Of a stretch of 17,415 bases of DNA, positions 1-7,605 are shown piece by piece; within the stretch, counting starts at the first letter, position 1; each line of letters starts with the position of its first letter. Made by a program: the position numbers and the translations under genes. The notes below the pieces were generated by a model. The model worked only from the letters and a program-made list of their open reading frames with translations, had not been told where the DNA came from and made no database searches. The stretch is from Bryobacterales bacterium (GTDB taxonomy: Bacteria > Cyanobacteriota > Vampirovibrionia > Obscuribacterales > Obscuribacteraceae). The stretch is from positions 1 to 17,415 of the forward strand of contig CAJCHQ010000109.1 in assembly GCA_903970295.1 (NCBI GenBank), written 5' to 3'.

Positions 1-582
1 GACGAATCAGTTGCCCGCTGCCTGCGCTACGCGATCGACCGTCATCGCATGGAAAACAAAGTCTGGGAAAGCGAGCGCTTGACCAGACTGATTGTAGAAA
101 ATTCACCCGATGCATTTATATCGATGGATGCTGTCGGCAAAATCACCGGCTGGAACCTCAAAGCCGAGGCAATCTTCGGTTGGTTCCGCAAAGATGCTCT
201 CGGTCAATTCTTCACCGAGCTGCTCATCCCCACACCAATGCGCAATCTATTTAATCACCAGGTGCAAGAATTTTTGACGCGTGGCGTGCGCAGCAATCTG
301 ATCAACAATCAGGCTGAGCTGCCGATGCTTCACCGGAGCGGCGCCCTTTTCCCGGCGGAACTTACTCTCTTTCCTGTCACCATCGGCAGTGCTAATACGC
401 TGTGCGCTTTTGCTCGCGATATCTCTGCCCGCAAACAGTCGGGAGAGAATTTGCCTATTCCCACCCCTCGTCTGACCGAGGTGCGCAGCAGATTCGCCTT
501 GCCGGACGAACCAATTTACAATCCGGAACAATTGGGACCGATCACCCTATCCTTACATGGGGAAAAACCGACTCTCAGGTAA
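1..582 (+). CDS. Response-regulator/PAS signalling protein, 5' end cut by window edge
   Basis: The frame is open from base 1. Residues before the first ATG (base 49) read DESVARCLRYAIDRHRMENK, which resembles the last helix of a receiver (REC) domain and the linker that usually joins REC to PAS, so I annotate from the edge rather than from that ATG. A PAS sensor domain follows at about residues 27-150, with the typical opening ENSPDAFISMD, the core GWNLKAEAIFGW and the ending FARDISARKQ. The protein stops about 45 residues after the PAS domain with no kinase, GGDEF or HTH domain, so the output is unclear; it may act through protein contacts. The stop lies 6 nt before the DNA ligase start, suggesting co-transcription. 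The REC assignment rests on about 20 residues and is inference; the PAS call is firm. Confidence 0.8.
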   Translation, partial: DESVARCLRYAIDRHRMENKVWESERLTRLIVENSPDAFISMDAVGKITGWNLKAEAIFGWFRKDALGQFFTELLIPTPMRNLFNHQVQEFLTRGVRSNLINNQAELPMLHRSGALFPAELTLFPVTIGSANTLCAFARDISARKQSGENLPIPTPRLTEVRSRFALPDEPIYNPEQLGPITLSLHGEKPTLR

Positions 583-588
583 AGCCAG

Positions 589-1599
589 ATGCTTGCGCCA
601 GAATATGAACCAATGGAAGCGCTCTTAGTCGAGTCGATTCCAAAAGGCGATCAATGGCAGTACGAGCCAAAATGGGACGGCTTTCGCTGCCTCGCCTGCC
701 GCTTCGACGGAAAAATCGAATTGCGCTCAAAAAATGGCCGAGAGCTGGCCAGGTATTTTCCAGAATTGGCAGAAAAGTTGCTCGAACTCGAGCCTGAAGA
801 ATTTGTCCTTGATGGCGAAATTGTCGTACCGACCGCCACTAGTTTTTCTTTCGACGCCCTCCTTCAGCGGATTCACCCGGCTGCCAGCAGAATCAAAAAA
901 TTAGCCAAAGAGACGCCGGCGATCCTGATCACTTTCGATTTGCTGATCGATGCCAGCGGTAAAGCATTGATTTTAGAACCACTGGCGGTGCGGCGTCAGG
1001 CCCTTGATAAATTCGGCGAAAATTACCTGGCCGGCAATAAAGATATTATCGTGTCGCCCGTAACCACTGACATTGCCGTCTGCGAAGATTGGCACCAGAA
1101 GATGGGCGATCGCTTGGACGGCATCGTCGCCAAGCGAGTCGATTTGCCCTATCAATCAGGCAATCGTCACGGCATGCAAAAAATCAAATGGTTGCGCACG
1201 GCCGAGTGCGTGGTCGGCGGATTTCGTTATGCGACCAGTGGCGGAGGCATCGGATCTTTACTACTTGGTCTCTACGACAGCCAGCGCAAACTGCATCACG
1301 TTGGCTTTTGCTCTTCTTTCACAGCCAAGGAGCGCCAGGAACTAAAAAATATATTGCTGCCTTTGATCGCTGAGTCGGCATTCACCGGCAATGCTCCAGG
1401 AGGGCCGAGTCGTTGGAGCACTGAGCGCAGCCAGGAATGGCAACCTCTACGTCCAGAGTTAATCGGCGAGTTTCGTTATGATCATTTCACCAATGGTCGC
1501 TTTCGTCATGGCACCAAATTAATGCGCTGGCGTCCCGATCAAAAACTATCGAACTGCACATTTACCCAAATTAGCCCGACCGCAGAAGATGACACCTGA
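589..1599 (+). CDS. ATP-dependent DNA ligase (LigC/LigD ligase-domain type)
   Basis: This 336-residue protein seals DNA nicks by the ATP-dependent adenylyl-transfer route. All nucleotidyltransferase motifs are visible: motif I EPKWDGFR with the AMP-accepting lysine K28 and R33, Ia SKNGR (47-51), III DGEIV (75-79), IIIa FDLL (116-119), IV DGIVAK (177-182) and V KIKW (198-201). An OB-fold follows from about residue 205 to the end, including the RHGTKLMRWRPD segment typical of LigC and LigD ligase modules. The length matches a stand-alone NHEJ-type ligase; the phosphoesterase and polymerase parts of a full LigD are absent from this polypeptide. An AGG 9 nt upstream of the ATG can act as ribosome binding site. 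It overlaps the polymerase gene by 11 nt, implying coupled expression and a role in double-strand-break repair. No Ku gene is in the window. Confidence 0.93.
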   Translation: MLAPEYEPMEALLVESIPKGDQWQYEPKWDGFRCLACRFDGKIELRSKNGRELARYFPELAEKLLELEPEEFVLDGEIVVPTATSFSFDALLQRIHPAASRIKKLAKETPAILITFDLLIDASGKALILEPLAVRRQALDKFGENYLAGNKDIIVSPVTTDIAVCEDWHQKMGDRLDGIVAKRVDLPYQSGNRHGMQKIKWLRTAECVVGGFRYATSGGGIGSLLLGLYDSQRKLHHVGFCSSFTAKERQELKNILLPLIAESAFTGNAPGGPSRWSTERSQEWQPLRPELIGEFRYDHFTNGRFRHGTKLMRWRPDQKLSNCTFTQISPTAEDDT

Positions 1600-2743
1600 A
1601 GCAATCGATAACGTCTTGCAACAGCTGGACAACGACAAAGAGAAGCTCACCCTGGCAGTGGAAAACAATGCAATTGCTGTTTCCAACTTGAACAAAGAGA
1701 TGTGGCCCAGCTACCAAGATCAGGCCGCTATCACAAAGCGAGATTACATCAAGTATCTGGCTGAAATTTCACCATACATTTTGCCCCACTTGCGCGACCG
1801 CTTGATCACTTTCATCCGTTTTCCAAATGGCATCAATGGCGGCAAATTCTATCAAAAGCACTGGCGGGCCGGTCGTCCGCAATTCGTTTCGATCGTCGCT
1901 TCCTTCACCGATCATGCCAATCAAGACCAGGACTTCCTCATTTGCAACAATTTGTCGACTTTACTGTGGCTCGGTCAAATTGCCGACCTGGAATTGCACA
2001 CTTCCCACACTCGCAATAATGCCAGCCCGGACGGTGCTCATTTGCCACTGACATTTACAGGTTCAGTCGAAAATCTGGAAAGTTCGCTCCTCAACTATCC
2101 CGACTATCTAATTTTCGACCTGGATCCCTATCTCTACAGCGGCAAAGAGAAGGTAGGCGACGAGCCCGAGTTGCATCGGCAAGGATTTCAGCGCGGTTGC
2201 GAGGTGGCTCTGTGGATCAAGGACATGCTGGATAAATTAGGAATCACCGCCTACGTGAAAACATCGGGACGGACTGGTTTGCACATTTACGTTCCGATCA
2301 TTCGAGAGATCGATTACAACACGGTCAGAGCTATCACTGAAATCCTTGGGCGTTATGTTCTCAAAGAACACAGCGATGCTGTAACAATGGACTGGTCGAT
2401 TGTCAAACGCACCGGTAAAGTTTTTCTCGATCACAATATGAATGCCAGATCAAAAACACTGGCTTCGATTTATTCCCCGCGTGTCGCGCCGGAAGCTTCA
2501 ATTTCCACTCCCCTCAGGTGGGATGAGTTGGGTAAAGTCTATCCGACCGACTTCACGATCCGGACGGTACCTCACAGACTGCGACTGATTGGCGACTTAT
2601 GGGCCGACATCCTCGAGCACAAGAATGACTTGCTCACACTGCTCAAAGCTAGTCAAAAATCCCTGCCTGACAGCGATATTTCCGAAGAAAGAGCGGCGGC
2701 AGTCGTTGCCAAAAAGCAAAAACGCTCTAGCAAAAGAACTTGA
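1589..2743 (+). CDS. ligD: LigD-type NHEJ DNA polymerase (AEP primase-polymerase domain), stand-alone
   Basis: This 384-residue protein matches the polymerase module of LigD, which fills or extends ends with ribo- or deoxynucleotides during NHEJ. Landmarks are VSNLNKEMWP (31-40), the family's opening motif; ITKRDYIKYL; RFPNGINGGKFYQKH (77-91); the metal-binding pair DLD (D177, D179); SGRTGLH with H232; and the third acidic residue in VFLDHNMN (D281). TPLRWDEL (307-314) closes the core, and a basic Lys/Arg-rich tail ends the protein. Its ATG lies inside the 3' end of the ligase gene (11-nt overlap) and has no clear Shine-Dalgarno sequence, which fits translational coupling. The ligase-then-polymerase order resembles LigD proteins of the Pseudomonas type, but as two genes and without a phosphoesterase domain. 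The symbol refers to the polymerase domain only. Confidence 0.92.
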   Translation: MTPEAIDNVLQQLDNDKEKLTLAVENNAIAVSNLNKEMWPSYQDQAAITKRDYIKYLAEISPYILPHLRDRLITFIRFPNGINGGKFYQKHWRAGRPQFVSIVASFTDHANQDQDFLICNNLSTLLWLGQIADLELHTSHTRNNASPDGAHLPLTFTGSVENLESSLLNYPDYLIFDLDPYLYSGKEKVGDEPELHRQGFQRGCEVALWIKDMLDKLGITAYVKTSGRTGLHIYVPIIREIDYNTVRAITEILGRYVLKEHSDAVTMDWSIVKRTGKVFLDHNMNARSKTLASIYSPRVAPEASISTPLRWDELGKVYPTDFTIRTVPHRLRLIGDLWADILEHKNDLLTLLKASQKSLPDSDISEERAAAVVAKKQKRSSKRT

Positions 2744-2916
2744 AAATCGTACTGTAGACTTTAAGTCACGAGAATTACTTCATTTTATGCTCGCGAACGG
2801 GCCAATTCGTTGTGACTTTGGCATACTTAATTAGAAGACTTCGTATTCAGCAATGTCGAGTCCTGAACATTGGGCTTCAGACCAAGTATCCCCGTCGAAT
2901 CGCTTAAAGTACGTTC
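2744..2916. other. Intergenic spacer with dyad symmetry upstream of the XRE regulator
   Basis: This 173-nt spacer holds two perfect inverted repeats: a 7-bp pair at 2763-2769 and 2812-2818 (AAGTCAC / GTGACTT), and a 6-bp pair at 2851-2856 and 2867-2872 (CAATGT / ACATTG, 10-nt spacing). The second has the geometry of a dimeric HTH operator and lies 45 nt upstream of the regulator's start codon, so autoregulation is possible. I see no convincing -35/-10 pair and no U-tract terminator after the polymerase gene. Short repeats of this kind can occur by chance. Confidence 0.3.
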
Positions 2917-3180
2917 ATGAAGAAGAAATTTTCGCTGCCCGATCAACACGTAACCGCACTCAGTCTTGCTTTGCAGCAAAGACGAATGGAGATGGGTCTT
3001 TCGCAAGACGAGCTTGCGGATAAAGCTGGTTTGCACCGAACCTACGTCAGTTTGATCGAACGTAAGTCATGCAACTTCTCAATCAAGATTTATATGCGTT
3101 TAGCTTTCGCCCTGGATGTCGATCCGGCAGAGCTGATGAGAAAAGCCGAGGGATTGGTCGGCGGCCGCAAACATCGATAA
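2917..3180 (+). CDS. Small XRE/Cro-type helix-turn-helix regulator
   Basis: This is an 87-residue single-domain DNA-binding protein. Residues about 15-75 form an HTH_XRE (HTH_3) fold: LALQQRRMEMGLSQDELADKA, then the recognition helix region GLHRTYVSLIERK, then a third part LAFALDVDPAEL, the standard ending. The GLHRTYVSLIER wording is typical of a large family of small regulators, some of which control restriction-modification or mobile genes, but no such partner adjoins it. The start codon has only a weak ribosome binding site, and no better in-frame start exists nearby. It is probably a local transcriptional repressor; its target is unknown. It is separated from the polymerase by 173 nt and from the glycosyltransferase by 58 nt, so it may be transcribed with the latter. 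Confidence 0.88.
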   Translation: MKKKFSLPDQHVTALSLALQQRRMEMGLSQDELADKAGLHRTYVSLIERKSCNFSIKIYMRLAFALDVDPAELMRKAEGLVGGRKHR

Positions 3181-3184
3181 CAAA

Positions 3185-3200
3185 GATGAGCTTGCTCATC
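3185..3200. repeat. Perfect 16-nt palindrome between the XRE and glycosyltransferase genes
   Basis: GATGAGCTTGCTCATC pairs as a 7-bp stem with a 2-nt centre (or 6 bp with a CTTG loop), starting 5 nt after the regulator's stop codon. No T-run follows, so it is not a classical intrinsic terminator. It could be an operator for the adjacent HTH protein, a transcript 3'-end stabiliser or an attenuator; the sequence alone does not decide. Confidence 0.4.
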
Positions 3201-3238
3201 TGAAGCGAAGATACTGCCGGCAGGGTAAGATAGGCGCC

Positions 3239-4420
3239 ATGTCAGCAGTTAGAAACACTTTCCAAGTGCCTCCCTCCAGCGAGAAGTCGCTCGAAACCGC
3301 AGTCGCCAAGCCAGTCAAACTGGCTCTCATGAGCAGCGGTCTGGGCAAAATCAACCGTGGATTCGAAATTACAACGGCCAGATGGTACGAAGCAGTCTCA
3401 GCCGACCCGCGTCTGACCACAAAACTGTACGCCGGAAATCGATATGCCGACGCTCATAAAGTCTGGAATATACCTCGCGATTTATTGCTGAATTCACCGC
3501 TCAAGATTTTTTCGAAAAAGCACGAACGTGGATTTTGGGAATTCTGTTACACGATCGAGCAAATCAGTTTCAGCTTGTGCCTGGCTGACATATTGACCTG
3601 GCGCCCAGAAGTGGTTTGGACGAAAGAAATTCCGCTGGCGCATTTTTTGCTAGTTTACAAATATATGTTCAACCTGCATTACAAGGTGATCTTCGCTAAC
3701 GGCGGGGCTTTTCAACCATCGACCTACAAAGACTTCGACTTCATTCAGCATCTGCATCCAGACTCGCTGAAAGAGGCGAAGGCGTTTGGCATTCCAGAGA
3801 CGAAAATGCAATTGCTGCCCAACTGCGTTGTCTATAAAAATCCGGAAGACGCAAAAGAAAATCTGCGGCAAAAATTTGGCTATGCCCAGGACGATTGGAT
3901 CGTGATCTCAGTAGCCGCCTGGAATTCATTCCAAAAGCGTCTCGATTATTTGATTGATGAAGTTGCCCGCATTGAAGATCCGCGAGTGAAGCTCTTACTG
4001 TGCGGTCAGCCTGAGTTAGAAACCGCCGCGCTGCAAGCACGAGGTTCGGAAAAACTTGGTGAGCGAATTCAGTGGATGACGCTCAAGCCTCACGAAGTCC
4101 ACGAAGCACTCGCAATGGCTGATGTCTTCGTGCTGCCCAGCTTTCGCGAAGGGCTGGCGAGCTCGATCATCGAAGCTGCAATGGCCGGCATTCCCATTAT
4201 CAGCCATCCGCACTCGGGTGGAAAATATATTCTGCAAGACGATTTCTGGCTGACTGACTTGAACGAACCAGACGCTCTGCGGCAAAAGCTTTTGGAAATT
4301 CGTGCACACGGAGTGCCAGCAGACAAACTTGTGCAGTTGAAGCAAAAAGCCTACGAACGTTTTTCGCCGACGGCTCTGGCTGACAGTTTCGTTGACATGG
4401 TGACGCGACTCAAAGCTTGA
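3239..4420 (+). CDS. GT-B fold glycosyltransferase (family GT4-like)
   Basis: This 393-residue protein probably transfers a sugar from a nucleotide-sugar donor to a lipid, polysaccharide or small acceptor at the cytoplasmic face of the membrane. The N-terminal Rossmann half carries a glycine-rich loop, SSGLGKINRGFE (32-43), as in other GT4 enzymes. The C-terminal half (from about 200) has WIVISVAAWNSFQKRLDYLI, then LLLCGQPE, then the donor site VLPSFREGLASSIIEAAMAG. This last segment contains the EX7E pair (E304, E312) of retaining GT-B enzymes. There is no signal peptide or membrane span. A GG-containing stretch 4-7 nt before the ATG is a modest ribosome binding site. The first ~25 residues look unstructured, so translation could begin later, for example at M31. 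The gene converges on the methyltransferase with only 29 nt between. Donor and acceptor cannot be assigned. Confidence 0.88.
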   Translation: MSAVRNTFQVPPSSEKSLETAVAKPVKLALMSSGLGKINRGFEITTARWYEAVSADPRLTTKLYAGNRYADAHKVWNIPRDLLLNSPLKIFSKKHERGFWEFCYTIEQISFSLCLADILTWRPEVVWTKEIPLAHFLLVYKYMFNLHYKVIFANGGAFQPSTYKDFDFIQHLHPDSLKEAKAFGIPETKMQLLPNCVVYKNPEDAKENLRQKFGYAQDDWIVISVAAWNSFQKRLDYLIDEVARIEDPRVKLLLCGQPELETAALQARGSEKLGERIQWMTLKPHEVHEALAMADVFVLPSFREGLASSIIEAAMAGIPIISHPHSGGKYILQDDFWLTDLNEPDALRQKLLEIRAHGVPADKLVQLKQKAYERFSPTALADSFVDMVTRLKA

Positions 4421-4449
4421 AAAACGCCATCTGTGTAACAAAAGCACGG

Positions 4450-7400
4450 TCAGGACAAGCTATGCACAGGATTGTCTAAAATCATTCGCAAGTTTCCGCT
4501 CAGAATTTTCCAGTGTTCTAGCTCAAGAGTTATTTCGCTGCGCCCCTCAAGCGTATGGTTGGTGTGAGCTTGGCTAACCGGTGCCGTGCGGCTCATCCGC
4601 TTCACAAATTCTGGCAAACCCTGGTCGAGCAAATCCGCATAAGCCTGTAAACAACGAACCGACAAACGTTTCTCCGGAGGTCGATTTTTATCTACACGCC
4701 AGAATCCCTTTAAGGGTCGCGACGCAGACGGCAGAATAAGATCGTCATGGTCAGAATTGGAAATGGACTTCAAATTACCGTGGCACTGGCGTAGGATCCA
4801 GGCATACTCATCGTAGGTCAAATGAAAAAGATGCGCGACAACAGCGTCGATCAGACAGCGATTGCGCACCTGTTCCTCGTGGTTCATAGGGGACGAGGTC
4901 GGTAAGGATTCGGACAAAGTCGCAGCCAGGGCCAGACGTTGCGGGGCAAATCGGCGGTGACTTAACGAAAGTATCGCCGACGCCCGGATCAGAGGCTCGA
5001 GCGCCAGTACCTGAGCCGCAGATGGTAATGGGCATTCTTCCAAGAGGTAGTAGTTGATATTGTTGCCACTCATACGCAATCGCAAAACATAATCGAAGAC
5101 GAAACTGTTCAGGCAAGCAACCAGCCCGAGCGCATACGATGGATCTGCTTTTCCCAAAAAGACAGGCACTGAATTACCGCAGGGCACCGCATTTAGTGCA
5201 GCTGCGATCATAGTCCGAGCATTCGTCGCTGAACCTACAGCCAGATAGCCGACTTTAAGATTATTTAGATCGCAACTATTCTGCGCCTGGGTAAGGGGCA
5301 ACAGATACTGAGGCGCTAATTTTACGCAGGCGCGCTCGGTAAAGGCGACAGTCTGTTTGCCTGAAACTGGTTCGGCGGTACTTTGCCAAACAGCTGTTCG
5401 ACCACTGCCCGAAACGTGTTGTTTCTGGTTGCAATCGAACTGTCCCAACATCCGCCCTTCATATAACGGCAACATCACATCAAAAATATCCTCAACCCGA
5501 ATGCTTTCTTGGCCATCGGCGGAAGTGATCAGACCAGGCTCACAACCATTGCCTCCAGGCGGTTGCACCTGCCAGCGCCCTTTCAACCAATTGCCAAATT
5601 CGTCACAGACATAACCACTGGCTTCAGCTTCGCTTCGACGAACAAACGAGGCCGAATCATTTGTCAAATCAAATTCTCGGCTAAACAAGATCTGCCATGA
5701 CGACTGCCCATCGCGCGCTCCTAAAGGAATGCCTCCGGCATATATCTTCCTCAGGATATTGAGATCATTGTGGTGTTCGATTTCAACTAGTGTTCTCCAT
5801 ATAGGACTGAAAATTTGCACGTCTTTTTTGCTATACGAGATCGATGGCATCTCTGTTTGCTCTAAAGTCGCACCATTTGTATTACTGAAACTCACCGACA
5901 GAGCATCTTTGGGCATGCCTTTTTGCAAGGCAACGATGCAAAAATTGAAGGACGGGTGAATGGCAAACGCTCGATCGCGGTTGACGAATGAGCGCAGCTG
6001 ATAGATATCACAATTATCCATGAGCAGTCGTCTCAGTTGCGTCGCCCCTTTGTCAGTGTAGATGCCTGCCGGTGTGAGCATTGCCAGACAACCTTCAGTC
6101 TCGAGCAAAGAGAAGCCGAGTTCGAGAAAAAGCTTGTAAGCATTGAAATCAGACACTCCCTGCGCACTATATAGAACGTGGCGCGCGAAACGCGGCGTCG
6201 GATCATGCGTCGGATCATGCGTCGGAGATTGCAACGGAGCGGGCGACGGAGCGCTGTTTTTAAAGAAGCTTGCGCGCGCCTTGTACGCTTGATTGACGCG
6301 CATCCACTGCGCCTGCAACGCAAGATCTTGGCAGTAAATTTTTTCCTGCGCGAGAGCGGTTTCGGTTTTGCCAATCGCCTTGTAAGTAGAATCTATCGCT
6401 GAGAAAAACTCTTTGGCATTTGGCTTGGCAATCTCCCACGGCGGATTAGAGATGACAGCGTCGAAACCCGGTGCACTGCGCGTGAAGATTTCGGGGAATT
6501 CGAGCTCCCAATGGAAAAATTGATGCCGACGCTTACACTCTTCGACGATTGTTTCGTGCGCCTCGACATTTTGTTTCGCGCAAGACCACGCCTGTTTTGC
6601 TTCTAACGGCCAAAAGAAACGTGCACACCAGGAATCGAAATCAGCCGGGTTTGAGTCTGGGCCGAGCCGGTCAGACCAACACGAAATTAAAGAATCACCA
6701 GATTTCAGATGCGACTCGAGAAATCCGCGAGCAGATTTTTGCAGACCAGATGTTTTTGCGCAATACAGCCATAAAGTCAGGCGAGCAGCCTGCGTTGCCA
6801 GCGAGTCGAGGTCGACGCCATAAAGACAATTTTCTGCGATTGCCCAAACCTGCACAGCAGCGTCTTCAATATTCTGATCGTATTGAGCCTTTATCAATGC
6901 CTGTAGATAATCAAGCGCACAAACCAAAAAAGCACCAGCGCCCATAGCCGGGTCGACGATCTTCCAGCTGAGAAAATCTGAGATCGTCAAATTCCTTTTT
7001 GCGATTGCTTTTTTATGCGATACAAGCCGGTCCAATGCAGCCGCCGCTGTCGCCCGCGTCAATTGTTCAGGTGTGTAATAGCAGCCTCTTTGCTTACGAG
7101 CGTGGTTGATCTTTTTAACGCACCATCCAGCGTCTTTCAACGTTAGCTCGATATCGAGCATTGCCTCGTACAAACCAATAAGCTTGAACGCTGCAGCAAG
7201 TGGAACTCGCGTCGAGATATTTTGGCTTAACTGATTATGGAGGCGCCCATAAATCGCAGCCAATTGTTGGCCACCACTATTAGTGCTAAGCGGAAAAAGG
7301 CTCAAGTCCTGCCACTTCTCGATTGGCAAAGCATCAAAGCCGAACGTCGAAAGCAGATGACTGGCTTCAGCAAATTCCAAATCAAGAAGCGCTATAGCAC

Positions 7401-7551
7401 TGAGCCTGAGAAATAACAGGATGGACGATGCGGAAATCGTCGCTTCCGTGGCAGGGTCCGTAATTGTCGTTTGCCTGGCAGCCGAACCCGTTTCCCGATC
7501 AGGAACGAGTAGATTGGCAATATCTAGAAGATAAGCATCGCTCCAGCTCAT
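4450..7551 (-). CDS. Large Eco57I-class adenine-N6 DNA methyltransferase, apparently orphan
   Basis: This 1033-residue protein probably methylates adenine in a specific DNA sequence using S-adenosylmethionine. Key features are RKQRGCYYTPEQLT (152-165), the usual entry to this class; the SAM-binding motif I DPAMGAGAFL (200-209); and the catalytic motif IV NPPW (369-372). A long C-terminal half looks like a target-recognition region, with PLYEGRMLGQFDCNQ (695-709), an AVGSATNARTMIAAAL segment (771-786) and LNSFVFDYVLRLRMSGNNIN (814-833), blocks shared by large Eco57I-like methylases. I see no PD-(D/E)XK nuclease motif in the N-terminal 150 residues and no helicase, nuclease or BREX/DISARM partner nearby. 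It could be an orphan regulatory methylase, a remnant of a defence system, or a type IIG enzyme whose nuclease I cannot recognise. It starts 54 nt after the receiver-GGDEF-EAL gene on the same strand. Confidence 0.88.
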   Translation of the reverse strand: MSWSDAYLLDIANLLVPDRETGSAARQTTITDPATEATISASSILLFLRLSAIALLDLEFAEASHLLSTFGFDALPIEKWQDLSLFPLSTNSGGQQLAAIYGRLHNQLSQNISTRVPLAAAFKLIGLYEAMLDIELTLKDAGWCVKKINHARKQRGCYYTPEQLTRATAAAALDRLVSHKKAIAKRNLTISDFLSWKIVDPAMGAGAFLVCALDYLQALIKAQYDQNIEDAAVQVWAIAENCLYGVDLDSLATQAARLTLWLYCAKTSGLQKSARGFLESHLKSGDSLISCWSDRLGPDSNPADFDSWCARFFWPLEAKQAWSCAKQNVEAHETIVEECKRRHQFFHWELEFPEIFTRSAPGFDAVISNPPWEIAKPNAKEFFSAIDSTYKAIGKTETALAQEKIYCQDLALQAQWMRVNQAYKARASFFKNSAPSPAPLQSPTHDPTHDPTPRFARHVLYSAQGVSDFNAYKLFLELGFSLLETEGCLAMLTPAGIYTDKGATQLRRLLMDNCDIYQLRSFVNRDRAFAIHPSFNFCIVALQKGMPKDALSVSFSNTNGATLEQTEMPSISYSKKDVQIFSPIWRTLVEIEHHNDLNILRKIYAGGIPLGARDGQSSWQILFSREFDLTNDSASFVRRSEAEASGYVCDEFGNWLKGRWQVQPPGGNGCEPGLITSADGQESIRVEDIFDVMLPLYEGRMLGQFDCNQKQHVSGSGRTAVWQSTAEPVSGKQTVAFTERACVKLAPQYLLPLTQAQNSCDLNNLKVGYLAVGSATNARTMIAAALNAVPCGNSVPVFLGKADPSYALGLVACLNSFVFDYVLRLRMSGNNINYYLLEECPLPSAAQVLALEPLIRASAILSLSHRRFAPQRLALAATLSESLPTSSPMNHEEQVRNRCLIDAVVAHLFHLTYDEYAWILRQCHGNLKSISNSDHDDLILPSASRPLKGFWRVDKNRPPEKRLSVRCLQAYADLLDQGLPEFVKRMSRTAPVSQAHTNHTLEGRSEITLELEHWKILSGNLRMILDNPVHSLS

Positions 7552-7605
7552 ATTTCAAGCGGCCTTAAATTGAGCCTGGCGGATCTGCGGATTAGCCAGT
7601 TACAT

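Noticed and set aside
2917..3180. Antitoxin of a toxin-antitoxin pair
   Set aside because: The XRE-type protein has no small toxin-like gene beside it; the neighbours are a DNA polymerase and a glycosyltransferase.
4016..4447. A 143-residue minus-strand frame opposite the 3' half of the glycosyltransferase
   Set aside because: No family resemblance and full overlap with the conserved donor-binding region of a clear gene.
4421..4449. Bidirectional terminator between the convergent glycosyltransferase and methylase genes
   Set aside because: The 29-nt gap contains no inverted repeat with a T-run; the same holds for the 19-nt gap at 12816-12834.
4450..7551. Complete restriction-modification, BREX or DISARM system
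   Set aside because: Only the methylase is present; both flanks are intact unrelated genes with no nuclease, helicase, phosphatase or ATPase partner.
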